A stretch of 38,491 bases of DNA, from assembly GCA_944329445.1 (NCBI GenBank), contig CALVIH010000007.1, forward strand, positions 1 through 38,491, written 5' to 3'. The translations under genes were made by a program, and so were the position numbers. The stretch's first letter is position 1. Every line of letters starts with the position of its first letter. Source of the DNA: an uncultured Bacilli bacterium. GTDB taxonomy: Bacteria; Bacillota_I; Bacilli_A; RF39; UBA660. Of the stretch, positions 29,696 to 38,463 are shown one piece after another. A model generated the notes under the pieces. That model was not told where the DNA came from and ran no database searches. It worked only from the letters and a program-made list of their open reading frames with translations.

Positions 29696-30769
29696 CTATT
29701 TTTTGATTACGTAAATAATACCACCAATAAGTCCGAAAGCAATTATTGATAATCCCATTATAATAAGTGGATTTTTCTCAACCGATATGCTAGAAGTATC
29801 AGTTTTTGTATCCTCGTCTTCAACCGATATATTCAAAGTATAGACCTTTTTGGTTCCATCTTCCGCCGTTACGGTTATTTTAACTTTAGAGCCATCTTTA
29901 AGATTCTCATTACCATCTATTTCCACACCGGCATTTTCATCTGATAAAGCATAATCGATCGTTAATTCTTTAACGCCTTTCTTGATTTTAATATTATACG
30001 TAAACTTATCATCTTCTAGTTTAAAAGATTTTACTTCTTTTATCGTTAGTTCCTTTAATGTTGCATCAGCGGTCAAAGCTTCTCTTGCAATGTTTATTGT
30101 ATATGCTCTTTTAGAACCATCTTCTGCTGTTACAGTTATTGTTATACGATTATTTTCTCCCGCTACCAACTCCTCATCAGCATTATTACTAATGACCATG
30201 TTAGCCTTACTATCTTCCAAAGTAGCATCTATACTAACAGTTCTAACCGTACTTGCAACCGTTGCTTCATAAGTATAAACACTTGAACTAAAACTTGGTG
30301 ATAAAACTACCTCATCACCATCATCACCAGTTATGTTAAGGCTACTTAAGTTGTTATTATTAGACTTAGGTGTCTGCGTTGTTACAGGTGCTGTTGTTTG
30401 TTGTTGTGTTGAATTAGTAGTTGTGCTATTATTCATACCAATATCTATACTTTTGGAAATCAAAACCTCATTCCCATAATCATTTTTTACTATTGAAAAA
30501 GTTATTGTTCCACTATTAACTGTTGTCTGAAAAGTAACCGACCCACTAGACGCTCTCAGTTTACCCGAAGATTCAACATCTTCAGCGCTAGTAAGTTTCG
30601 CATTACTATATTTTAGTATATAATCCGAATAATTACTTACGTCCTGCCAAGAAAAAGTATAAGTATTATTACTTCCTTTTTTTATTTCAGCATTTAAAGC
30701 GTTAACACTTACCATACCAACAAACATAAATATAATTGACACTATTAAACTACTTAAGAACCTTCTCAT
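29696..30769 (-). CDS. Cell-surface protein with two cadherin-like beta-sandwich domains
   Basis: 357 aa. Signal peptide (about 1-25), an Fn3-like first domain (TYTFSWQDVSNYSDYILKYS), a Ser/Thr/Gln linker, two cadherin-like (PF12733-type) domains (LSSLNITGDD ... ITVTAEDGSKRAYTINI and LKELTIKEVK ... ITVTAEDGTKKVYTLNI) and a C-terminal helix ending IYVIKK. The paired VTAEDG(S/T)K motifs are the family hallmark. It has a membrane helix and basic tail like sortase substrates but no canonical LPxTG before it (VEKNPLI instead), so it is probably held by the helix. Single gene with promoter and terminator. Confidence 0.85.
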   Translation of the reverse strand: MRRFLSSLIVSIIFMFVGMVSVNALNAEIKKGSNNTYTFSWQDVSNYSDYILKYSNAKLTSAEDVESSGKLRASSGSVTFQTTVNSGTITFSIVKNDYGNEVLISKSIDIGMNNSTTTNSTQQQTTAPVTTQTPKSNNNNLSSLNITGDDGDEVVLSPSFSSSVYTYEATVASTVRTVSIDATLEDSKANMVISNNADEELVAGENNRITITVTAEDGSKRAYTINIAREALTADATLKELTIKEVKSFKLEDDKFTYNIKIKKGVKELTIDYALSDENAGVEIDGNENLKDGSKVKITVTAEDGTKKVYTLNISVEDEDTKTDTSSISVEKNPLIIMGLSIIAFGLIGGIIYVIKK

Positions 30770-30795
30770 AAAAACACCTCGTTATTCTAAATATA

Positions 30796-30824
30796 ATTTT
30801 AATATAAATGCTTTCATAAGTCAA
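30796..30824 (-). promoter_or_regulatory. Promoter of the cadherin-like protein gene
   Basis: TTGACT (30824-30819), 17-bp spacer, TAAAAT (30801-30796); RBS GAGGTG follows. Confidence 0.7.
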
Positions 30825-30844
30825 TTTTAAATATTGCATATGTA

Positions 30845-30873
30845 AAAAGGATAAGTTAAAATCTTATTCTTCT
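30845..30873 (-). terminator. Terminator of tmk
   Basis: Minus strand AAGAATAAG-ATTTTAA-CTTATCCTT with one mismatch, then T run. Confidence 0.65.
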
Positions 30874-31537
30874 ATATTTTACCTATTATTTTTCTTATTT
30901 CCTCTTGAATATCATCAATATATCTTAATTTACCATCATTATCACATTTTACAATGTCAAACTTTAAATAATCTGCAACAAAACTAGAGTTATCATAAAT
31001 TTTCTTCATCAAACCATTATCTCTTTCATAAACATCGTTCTTAACACCATCATTATCGGTTCTTTTATTTCTCATGTTTGACACAACATCAAAATCAGCG
31101 GTTAAAAAAATTACTTTATCAGGTTCTTTTATACCCAACTTATTGTACTCATAATCGGATACATAATTAATAAATTCTTTTTTTTCATTAATGTCAGACA
31201 TTAATGAAGTTTGATATATCAAACTTGAGGTTGTATACCTATCAAGTAATATTATATTTCCTTTTTCATATTCCTTTTTTAATTCATCTTTCCAAGTAAG
31301 CGCTCTATCAACCGCATACATAGTATTAATAAGATATGGTGATAGTTCTTCTGGTAAACCAAACTCTCCTTTTAAATAATTTTCTGCTAAAAAGCCTTGC
31401 TTTGAATTATAGGTAGGAAAATGATGACTACATACATTATATCCTTTGTCTTCAAAATATTGTTTTAGTAAGTTATATTGCGTTGTTTTGCCAATACCAT
31501 CACAGGCACCTTCGATTACTATTAATTTTCCTTTCAT
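30872..31537 (-). CDS. tmk: Thymidylate kinase with unusual P-loop
   Basis: 221 aa. Phosphorylates dTMP to dTDP. LIVIEG at the start, DRYTTSSLIYQ (the DR(Y/W) thymidine-binding motif), ADFDVVSNMRNKRTD (LID Arg residues) and a C-terminal helix fit Tmk. The P-loop reads EGACDGIGKTTQ instead of the usual EGxDGxGKTTQ: one extra residue, or Ala in place of the first Gly. TTGGAGG lies before the ATG. Stands alone rather than with holB/yaaQ, so it may be a second or divergent copy. Confidence 0.85.
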   Translation of the reverse strand: MKGKLIVIEGACDGIGKTTQYNLLKQYFEDKGYNVCSHHFPTYNSKQGFLAENYLKGEFGLPEELSPYLINTMYAVDRALTWKDELKKEYEKGNIILLDRYTTSSLIYQTSLMSDINEKKEFINYVSDYEYNKLGIKEPDKVIFLTADFDVVSNMRNKRTDNDGVKNDVYERDNGLMKKIYDNSSFVADYLKFDIVKCDNDGKLRYIDDIQEEIRKIIGKI

Positions 31538-31579
31538 TACCTCTAACCTCCAATAACATTATATCACGTATTAAATCAA

Positions 31580-32437
31580 TTAAAAACGCTTTGTGTATTG
31601 TTTTAAAAAACTTATTTTATTTTCGATATCATCAAACGTAAAGTCACATAATTCTGTTGCTAAATCAATGTTTTCCTTTAGGTAGTCTTCATCATAAAAA
31701 CGTTTTAAAATATATTTTTCCTTCCTGTAATCGAACAACTCTTCATCAATTTCTTTTTCTTTTACTGCAAGTAGAAAATTCGCGAAAAAATTAATGTTAT
31801 TTTGCCAAATAACAGGGTTTAAACTACCATTTGGGCATCTTATTTCAATGGTGTTTTTACTTTTGTTATTATCAACGTTTTTTAAACATAAACCATAACA
31901 CTTAACACAAACGTTATTTAATCTACTAATTAGTTCTTGAGTATCACAAGTACAATAAAAATTATCTAAGTTATTTAATAATAAATTCCTTAAATAATAT
32001 GCATACTGAGCATAAAAACTCCTTAAGTATTCATTCTCGCCACTTGCAAATTTATAAATAACTGGTTCATACATAATCCACGCTTTAATAAGTTTAATCC
32101 AAGTATTAAATTCACGATCGAGGATGTAAGAATCAAAGTGAATGTGTCCTGAGGCGGCATCATAAATTTTTGCATCCTCTTCTTTTAATTTATCTAAAAC
32201 ATATTTTAAATTATTCCATGTATCAATCGAATCAATCATTGGTTTAGAATTAATTTCACCACCATCAGGAATGGTATCCTCCTTTTTATTAATCCACGAT
32301 TCAGGTAATTCAAAATCTATTTTTTTTAAACCTTCATATTCTATTTCAAGACCAAACAAAACATTTTTAGGTAAATCTAACTTATCTTTATAACCAAACT
32401 CATAATCATCTACAAACTTTATTAAATTTTTAAACAT
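31580..32437 (-). CDS. Amidoligase-family protein
   Basis: 285 aa resembling PF12224 amidoligases of the carboxylate-amine ligase (glutamine-synthetase-like) superfamily. LFGLEIEYEG is the first acidic metal/ATP strand; PDGGEINSKPM, the GHIHFD strand, and EIRCPNGSLNPVIWQNNI are the later conserved blocks. Members are thought to form peptide-like amide bonds, sometimes in cell-wall or natural-product pathways; the substrate is unknown. TATACT lies upstream and GGTGG precedes the ATG. No obvious biosynthetic partners adjoin it. Tmk is 42 bp downstream. Confidence 0.72.
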   Translation of the reverse strand: MFKNLIKFVDDYEFGYKDKLDLPKNVLFGLEIEYEGLKKIDFELPESWINKKEDTIPDGGEINSKPMIDSIDTWNNLKYVLDKLKEEDAKIYDAASGHIHFDSYILDREFNTWIKLIKAWIMYEPVIYKFASGENEYLRSFYAQYAYYLRNLLLNNLDNFYCTCDTQELISRLNNVCVKCYGLCLKNVDNNKSKNTIEIRCPNGSLNPVIWQNNINFFANFLLAVKEKEIDEELFDYRKEKYILKRFYDEDYLKENIDLATELCDFTFDDIENKISFLKQYTKRF

Positions 32438-32469
32438 AATACCACCATACTTATAAAGTATAACACAAA

Positions 32470-32522
32470 AAGTGTAAAATAAAGTGAGTGATTAAAAAAT
32501 CTATACACTTTATTCTACACTT
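32470..32522 (-). terminator. Long inverted repeat acting as terminator
   Basis: Two 17-base arms (32470-32486 and 32506-32522) match at 16 of 17 positions, core GTGTA...AATAAAGTG, 19-bp loop; followed on the minus strand by TTT. It ends the frameshifted gene at 32540. Confidence 0.65.
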
Positions 32523-32539
32523 CTATTTTTTGTAATCAT

Positions 32540-33081
32540 TTATTGAGCCGCTTTAGAAAGCTTTAAACTCATCTTTTTAGCAGGTTCCTGAACCGATAAT
32601 TCATAGTCTTTGCTTCCGACGTTATGCTCTTGTAATAAGGTTTCTTTATAACCATTACTTAGTGGTACCTCGATATATTTTTCTTGTTTTAAAACTGGTG
32701 TTTTATCACTATCTTTAAACTTAATTTTATAATTGGTTGAAATTACTTCTGCTTCCTTTAATAACTTGGTAGTTGTTCTTACTTCTAACTTAGATAATGC
32801 ATTTGTAAGTTGCAAAAGATCAAAAGTGCCACTTAATTCTTTTAAGTTTTTTATTTTCTTTTCAAATAAATAGTCTAATCCTCCAAAAAAAACGTTCCAA
32901 AAAACTAAACTAGAAATACCAAGCATAGTTTCTTCTACAGAAAAATTAACATATAGTGGTGATAAAATATCTAAAGAAACCCCAAAAGAAATAACTCTTG
33001 TTTTAACTATTTTATTTAATTTTATTCCGTTTTAGATTCTTTTATTTTTTCAATTAAATCATAGTTTATTTTTAATTTCAT
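32540..33081 (-). pseudogene. Frameshifted hypothetical membrane protein gene
   Basis: An ATG at 33079-33081 with AAGGGGATT upstream reads MKLKINYDLIEKIKESKTE and stops at 33022. One base missing in the AAAA run (33030-33033) would join it to the frame that continues NGIKLNKIVKTRVISFG and on to 32540, giving about 180 aa. The downstream part alone is open from ATG 32926 (128 aa). The restored protein has a hydrophobic segment (ISSLVFWNVFFGG) and a charged C-terminal domain; no family recognised. Its promoter (33113-33136) has a 12-bp spacer with a G tract, so it may be silent as well as broken. A sequencing error in the A run is possible. Confidence 0.6.
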
Positions 33082-33112
33082 AATAATCCCCTTCTTCTTT
33101 TAAATGTCGATT

Positions 33113-33136
33113 ATTATAGCATACCCCCATTGTCAA
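33113..33136 (-). promoter_or_regulatory. Promoter with perfect boxes but 12-bp spacer containing G5
   Basis: TTGACA (33136-33131) and TATAAT (33118-33113) are both consensus, separated by ATGGGGGTATGC. This spacing should be inactive; five more G would give 17 bp. Confidence 0.65.
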
Positions 33137-33150
33137 CTCTCCTTTGTGGA

Positions 33151-33180
33151 AAATAAAAAGAGCTTGTAATTAAGCTCTTT
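33151..33180 (-). terminator. Terminator of ileS
   Basis: Minus strand AAAGAGCTT-AATTAC-AAGCTCTTT followed by T-rich sequence; overlaps the last codons. Confidence 0.88.
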
Positions 33181-36100
33181 CAACATCTAAACTAACTTTT
33201 ATTCCGTTAAGATCAAACTCTTCTTTAAGACCATCTTTTTTTATTATATCAATACTTAATGTTTCTTTTTTAATCATTTCACCAAAGCTTTCTAAAACAG
33301 CTTTGAAGTTATCATCTGCTTCATAGTATAATTTAATTCTGTCTGAAACATCAAAATCCCTTTGCTTTCTTAAATTTTGTACTTTAGATATAAGTTCTCT
33401 TGCAATACCTTCATTAATTAAATCTTGCGTTAACGTAGTATTTAAAATTATGAAGTTATTTTCATCTTTAGCAACGTCATAACCTTCCTTTGCAGATACT
33501 CTTATATCTACCATTTCATCAGTTACGTCAAACAATTCACCATCTATTTTAATGGTTACGGCTTCTTTATTTTGAATAAACTTAACATCCTCATCGGTTA
33601 GTTTTTTAAGTTCTTCTTGATACATTTTTATTTTAGGGCCGAATATCTTACCTACAATTTTAAAGTTAGGTTTAACTTCGAAGTTCATGTACTTAGATAA
33701 ATCATTTATGTAAGTTACTTTTTTAACGTTTAGCTCCTCTTTTATAAGCTCTTCTAAATCACCGATTAACGATTCATTTTTTCCATCAATTAAAACTTCA
33801 CTAATTGGTTGTCTTACCTTTATTTTAACCTCTTCACGAGCGTTTCTTCCAAGTGAAATTAAATCTCTTACCAAATCCATTTTATTTTCTATTTGGTCAT
33901 TAACAAGTGATAGATCTGCTTTCGGAAAATCACTTAAATGAACTGATTCTTTACCCGTTAAAGCAGTGTAAACTTCCTCAGAAACAAAAGGTGCAACTGG
34001 CGCAATCATCTTACATAAACCTACTAGTACATCGTAAGTGGTCTTGTAAACCGCCTTTTTACTATCATCTAAATCATGTGCCCAAAATCTTTTTCTTGTA
34101 CGTCTTATGTACCAGTTAGATAAATCCTCAGAAACAAAGTTAGTTATACTTCTAACCACCCTAGTTAAGTCATATTCATCATAAGCCTTGGTAACATAGT
34201 CTAAAAGCTTATTATATTTTGATAACAACCATTTATCTATTTCCTCTAATCTATCATAAGGAACATCAAACTCTCTTGGATCAACACCATCAGTATTTGC
34301 GTATAAAGCAAAGAATGAGTACGTATTTTTAAAGGTTGAGAAGAATTTGGAATACACTTCTTTTAATCCATCTTCATCAAATTTAATTGGGGTCCAAACA
34401 GGAGATACATAAGGTAAATACCAACGAATAGTGTCAGCGCCATTCTTTTCCATTAAACTAAATGGTTCAATTGCATTTCCCCTTGACTTATGCATCTTTT
34501 GTCCGTTTTTATCAAGTAATAAGTCATTAACCAAAACGTTCTTATAAGGGCTCTTACCGGTTACAAAAACGCTTATTACAAGTAGTGAATAGAACCACCC
34601 TCTTGTTTGATCTATTCCCTCTGCGATAAAGTCCGCTGGAAATTGTTCTTCCCATAATTTTTTGTTTTCAAATGGATAATGTACCTGCGCAAAAGGCATA
34701 GATCCAGAATCAAACCAACAGTCAATAACGTCAGAGACACGGCTCATTTCTTTACCACACTCTGGGCATTTAATATGAACATCATCCACGTAAGGACGGT
34801 GTAGTTCTATCGTTTCGTCTATGTTTTCGATTGCTTTTTCTACTAACTCTTTTCTTGAGCCAATCATTTCTTCATGACCACAAGAACACGTCCATAAAGG
34901 AAGTGGTGTTCCCCAATACCTTTGACGTGAAATAGCCCAATCTTTTAACTCAAGAAGCCAGTTTCCAAAACGTTTTTCACCAACGTATTCAGGATACCAA
35001 TTAACCTTGTTATTTTCTTCTATTATCTTATCTTTTATTTTAGTTACTTCTAAATAGTAAGAAGGTTTTGAGTAATACAAAAGTGGTGATTTACATCTCC
35101 AGCAGTGTGGATAGTTATGAACCATTTTCTGTTTTTTAAATAATTTATCATTTTCTTTTAACCACTTAATTACTTCTATATCAGCATCAAAAACACGCAT
35201 TCCCTTCCATGGCCCTTCAAGGTAACAACCATCTTCTCCAACGGGATTTAAGTATGGTAAATTATATTTTTTACCAACGTTTGCATCATCCTCACCAAAA
35301 GCTGGTGCAATATGAACGATACCTGTTCCATCTTCCATGGTAACGTAACTATCGCAAGTTACGAAAAACGCTTTTTTATCAACGCTTAAAAACGGAAGTA
35401 ATTGTTCATATTCTTGATATTCCAAGTCTTTCCCCTTGTATTCTTCAATAACCTTTACATCATCACCTAATACTTTGTTCATTAAGGCTTTAGCTAGTAT
35501 AAACTTATATCCCATGGATTCTACTTTTACATAAGTCTCATCAGGGTTAACACAAAGTGCAACGTTTGATAACAAAGTCCAAGGAGTTGTTGTCCAAACA
35601 AGGAAATAACAATCTTCATCCTTTTTCTTCATTGGAACAATAACCGTATCAACACTAACTTCTTTATAACCTTGAGCAACTTCATGCGACGCAAGTGATG
35701 TTCCACACCTTGGACAATATGGGGTTATTTTGACACCTTCATAAAACATTCCTTCATCGAAAAACTTCTTTAGAATCCACCACTCAGTTTCAATATAATC
35801 ATTGTCATAAGTGATATATCTATTTTTAGTGTCAATGAATTGGCCCATATCATCAGTAAGCTTTGTAAAAGCCTCTTCGTTTTTCCATACGGCCTCACGA
35901 CATTTCTTATTAAAAGCTTCTATTCCATATTTTTCTATATCTTTTTTTCCATTAAATCCAAGTTCTTTTTCAACTTGTACTTCAACTGGTAAACCATGGG
36001 TATCCCATCCTATTTTTCTAAGTACCCTTTTACCTTTCATTGTTTGATACTTACAAAAAGCGTCCTTTAAGAACTTAGCAACCATGTGATGTACACCAGG

Positions 36101-36265
36101 ATTACCATTTGCCGTTGCCGGACCATCATAGAAAACCCAATTCTCATGTCCTTCTCTATTATCAATTGTTTTCTTTAAAATATCTTCTTTTTTCCACTTC
36201 TTTAGAATATCTTGTTCGGTTTTGAAAACACCTTTCTTTGATAATTCTTTAAATATCTTACTCAT
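33170..36265 (-). CDS. ileS: Isoleucyl-tRNA synthetase, type 2, with GVHH motif
   Basis: 1031 aa, class I synthetase. Domains in order: Rossmann catalytic core split by the CP1 editing domain (WTTTPWTLLSN near 225, GTGIVHIAPAFGEDD near 313), KMSKS-type KMHKS at 590-594, anticodon-binding helices (NWYIRRTRKRFW) and a C-terminal domain. The ATP-binding HIGH signature is replaced by GVHH at residues 57-60 (NPGVHHM): positions 1 and 3 of HxGH are exchanged. No C-terminal Cys4 zinc site is visible, in line with type 2 enzymes. AAAGGAGGAT precedes the ATG. Controlled by a T-box leader. Confidence 0.97.
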   Translation of the reverse strand: MSKIFKELSKKGVFKTEQDILKKWKKEDILKKTIDNREGHENWVFYDGPATANGNPGVHHMVAKFLKDAFCKYQTMKGKRVLRKIGWDTHGLPVEVQVEKELGFNGKKDIEKYGIEAFNKKCREAVWKNEEAFTKLTDDMGQFIDTKNRYITYDNDYIETEWWILKKFFDEGMFYEGVKITPYCPRCGTSLASHEVAQGYKEVSVDTVIVPMKKKDEDCYFLVWTTTPWTLLSNVALCVNPDETYVKVESMGYKFILAKALMNKVLGDDVKVIEEYKGKDLEYQEYEQLLPFLSVDKKAFFVTCDSYVTMEDGTGIVHIAPAFGEDDANVGKKYNLPYLNPVGEDGCYLEGPWKGMRVFDADIEVIKWLKENDKLFKKQKMVHNYPHCWRCKSPLLYYSKPSYYLEVTKIKDKIIEENNKVNWYPEYVGEKRFGNWLLELKDWAISRQRYWGTPLPLWTCSCGHEEMIGSRKELVEKAIENIDETIELHRPYVDDVHIKCPECGKEMSRVSDVIDCWFDSGSMPFAQVHYPFENKKLWEEQFPADFIAEGIDQTRGWFYSLLVISVFVTGKSPYKNVLVNDLLLDKNGQKMHKSRGNAIEPFSLMEKNGADTIRWYLPYVSPVWTPIKFDEDGLKEVYSKFFSTFKNTYSFFALYANTDGVDPREFDVPYDRLEEIDKWLLSKYNKLLDYVTKAYDEYDLTRVVRSITNFVSEDLSNWYIRRTRKRFWAHDLDDSKKAVYKTTYDVLVGLCKMIAPVAPFVSEEVYTALTGKESVHLSDFPKADLSLVNDQIENKMDLVRDLISLGRNAREEVKIKVRQPISEVLIDGKNESLIGDLEELIKEELNVKKVTYINDLSKYMNFEVKPNFKIVGKIFGPKIKMYQEELKKLTDEDVKFIQNKEAVTIKIDGELFDVTDEMVDIRVSAKEGYDVAKDENNFIILNTTLTQDLINEGIARELISKVQNLRKQRDFDVSDRIKLYYEADDNFKAVLESFGEMIKKETLSIDIIKKDGLKEEFDLNGIKVSLDVERA

Positions 36266-36285
36266 TTTTTATCCTCCTTTATATT

Positions 36286-36513
36286 AAAAAAACTCATCCT
36301 TAATAAAGGATGAGATTATTCCCACGGTACCACCTTAATTCATATCATTTGATATGCATCTTACTTGTTTTAACGCTTCAAGCGATATATCTTACTTTTT
36401 TCAGATAAATACATCAGAAGTGATCTACATAATTTAAACTTAGCCTATCTTTCACCAAAATGATAAGTTCTCTATTAAGTTACCATTATGCCGTCTTCGT
36501 CATTTGTTTTTAC
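36286..36513 (-). promoter_or_regulatory. T-box riboswitch (isoleucine) upstream of ileS
   Basis: The T-box sequence AAGGTGGTACCGTGGG lies at 36336-36321, followed by the terminator CTCATCCTT-TATT-AAGGATGAG and T7 (36314-36286). Stem I upstream contains AGATCACT, giving an AUC (Ile) specifier at 36424-36422 followed by the usual purine. Uncharged tRNA-Ile would stabilise the antiterminator and switch on ileS. Confidence 0.9.
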
Positions 36514-36520
36514 AAAATAT

Positions 36521-36549
36521 ATTTTATCAAACAAAAAAAGATTTTTCAA
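36521..36549 (-). promoter_or_regulatory. Promoter of the T-box/ileS unit
   Basis: TTGAAA (36549-36544), 17-bp spacer, TAAAAT (36526-36521); its -35 lies inside the terminator of the preceding gene. Confidence 0.65.
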
Positions 36550-36565
36550 GCCTAATAAAAAATCT
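36532..36565 (-). terminator. Terminator of the LD-carboxypeptidase gene
   Basis: Minus strand AAAGATTTTT and AAAAATCTTT arms, 11-nt loop, followed by T4. Confidence 0.75.
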
Positions 36566-37472
36566 TTTCTAATAAATTAATCTTATTATCTTTTATTTTA
36601 TATTTAGCACCTATTGGAATAATAACATTTGCTATTTCATGTCCAAATGTCTCACATTTAAAAATTGGAAAATCATAACCTTCTGAAACTTCTTTTGCAA
36701 TATCCTCCATTTGAATATCAGTTACACATCCATATTTTTCTGATTGAAAAGAATAATTATAACCTATTAATAATCCTGTTATTTTATCAAAAACTCCCAT
36801 TTGTTTTAATTGGTAAAAATGATTATATGTTTCACTAACACTTGTTATATATCTTTCTATTACAAAAATATTATTTTTCAAATTAGGAAAATATTTAGTA
36901 TTCATTATATAAAGTGAACTTTCTAAGTTTGTACCTATTATCTTTCCTTTACAGTTACCTTTTCTTATACATTTCAACTTACTATCTAAGAATTTAGAAA
37001 AATCCTTTTTCATAAAAACTGATTTAAATTCATCCATACATTTTTGACCATAACTTCGCCCAAAGCATAAAAAAGCCGGTCCATGAAATGTTATAATGCC
37101 CGTTTTCTTATATATTGCCTCTAGCAAAACCGTTATATCACTATACCCCATAATTGGCTTAGGATGCTTTTTTATTACCTTATAATCAAGATAATCAATT
37201 AGTGTATTGCAAGAATCCCCACCATCAAGACAAATTATCATCTTAACAGAATTATCCATAAACATCTTCATTAACTCTTTTGCTTTTTCTTTAGGAGTTC
37301 CTGCCATACCATAGTATTCTTTTAAACAATTACTAGCAAATTTTAATTTAAAACCTTTTTCTAAAAAAAGTTTCTTAGCTCTTTCAAAATCACCACTTCT
37401 ATTTTCTCTATAAACACTATTTGCAACACCAACTACGCCAATTGTGTCTCCTTGTTTTAAACTCTTATACAT
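36552..37472 (-). CDS. S66-family LD-carboxypeptidase (LdcA/MccF-like)
   Basis: 306 aa from ATG 37472 with AAGGAG upstream. Serine peptidase S66: N-terminal GDTIGVVGVANS strand, nucleophile Ser87 in LDGGDSCNTL, PIMGYSDIT, a mid-protein glutamate in GTNLES and a C-terminal CETFGHE that supplies the histidine. The family includes cytoplasmic muramoyltetrapeptide carboxypeptidases of peptidoglycan recycling and MccF, which gives microcin C immunity; the GGDS loop and 306-aa length look closer to MccF-like members. CG dinucleotides are rarer here than in most of the window. It follows the 37490-38314 gene by 17 bp. Confidence 0.85.
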   Translation of the reverse strand: MYKSLKQGDTIGVVGVANSVYRENRSGDFERAKKLFLEKGFKLKFASNCLKEYYGMAGTPKEKAKELMKMFMDNSVKMIICLDGGDSCNTLIDYLDYKVIKKHPKPIMGYSDITVLLEAIYKKTGIITFHGPAFLCFGRSYGQKCMDEFKSVFMKKDFSKFLDSKLKCIRKGNCKGKIIGTNLESSLYIMNTKYFPNLKNNIFVIERYITSVSETYNHFYQLKQMGVFDKITGLLIGYNYSFQSEKYGCVTDIQMEDIAKEVSEGYDFPIFKCETFGHEIANVIIPIGAKYKIKDNKINLLEKIFY

Positions 37473-37489
37473 TATATACAACTCCTTAC

Positions 37490-38314
37490 TTACTTAATCT
37501 TTTCTTTTGATTCTTCATCACTAAATTTTATTTCATTGTAATCTACAATTCTAATAGGATATTGTTTTACCGCTTCTTTTATCTTCTTTTCAATGTTATT
37601 AAATGTTTCCATTAAAGGTACAGAAAATTGGATTATTTCTTTTTTTAATTTTTCTTCATCTTTATTATAATAAAAACTGCTTTTATCCACTTTTTGTAAA
37701 GCCTTCATTCTTTCTAATTTTCCATTATCACAATTTGTTATCCCGCCAAATTCTGATGTACAATAATAATGATCATCAATAAATATATTTGTCATAATAC
37801 TCAATAGTGTATTAGGATTTATTTTATCTACAGAATAATCCATATAAGACCTTTTTATATCAAAACATAATTCTTGATACATTTTTCCATCTGAATAAGC
37901 ATATGATATAGTTTTATCTTGGTTATCATTAGTAGGTTTAATTCCTTTTACAATATAATCTCCATTTTTGTTAGCAGACATTATTATTTTTTCTTTATCA
38001 TAATTATCTTTTTTGATGCATATTAAATTATTACTATCAAAGAAATTTAAAAAATTTTTAGCATCAAATCGAATGTCAAATTCTCCAAACAAATACACTC
38101 CTTTTAACAAATTATTTTCAAAATAAATAGCATGCTCTATATCATAAATATTTTCAATACCTAATTCCTCTTCAATTATATTTTTTAAATATTCATATAA
38201 ACTAGTATCACTACTATTTTCAACAAGCTTTTTGTGTATATCAATTTTATTACTACCTAATTCTCCTAAAGCTTGTTCTATTTGCTTTGCAACTTTATTA
38301 TTGCTATTATTCAT
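37490..38314 (-). CDS. Hypothetical cytoplasmic protein
   Basis: 274 aa from ATG 38314 with AGGAGGAG upstream; the frame is open to 38338. No signal peptide or membrane helix. The acidic N-terminal third (LYEYLKNIIEEELGIENIYDIE) is helical; the middle is beta-rich with FDIRFDAKNFLNFFD; the C-terminal 60 residues are helical and charged. No family recognised. Probably co-transcribed with the LD-carboxypeptidase gene. TATAAT near 38340 is the likely -10 of their shared promoter. Like its neighbour it has few CG dinucleotides, which could reflect separate acquisition. Confidence 0.65.
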   Translation of the reverse strand: MNNSNNKVAKQIEQALGELGSNKIDIHKKLVENSSDTSLYEYLKNIIEEELGIENIYDIEHAIYFENNLLKGVYLFGEFDIRFDAKNFLNFFDSNNLICIKKDNYDKEKIIMSANKNGDYIVKGIKPTNDNQDKTISYAYSDGKMYQELCFDIKRSYMDYSVDKINPNTLLSIMTNIFIDDHYYCTSEFGGITNCDNGKLERMKALQKVDKSSFYYNKDEEKLKKEIIQFSVPLMETFNNIEKKIKEAVKQYPIRIVDYNEIKFSDEESKEKIK

Positions 38315-38463
38315 AATAAGTACTCCTCCTAATAACAATTATAGCAAAAAAAATATTATAATTACCAAAAACCAAATAAAATTGTAAATGTTAGTGTTAA
38401 ATAAATTTTACATTTGTTAGTTAAATAGTAAAATGCAACTTTGAAGAAAATGATGTGATTAAA

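Noticed and set aside
29696-30769. Cadherin-like protein as substrate of the sortase
   Set aside because: The C-terminal helix and basic tail fit, but no LPxTG/NPxTG-type motif precedes it, only KNPLI; not claimed.
33022-33040. Programmed -1 frameshift joining the two parts of the 32.5-kb gene
   Set aside because: The sequence TCT AAA ACG is not a slippery heptamer and slipping back would place tRNA-Lys on UAA; mutation or read error is simpler.
38380-38460. Short repeats of TTAGT/TTAAAT before the last gene as an operator or attachment site
   Set aside because: AT-rich partial repeats with no exact arms; no integrase or tRNA gene nearby.
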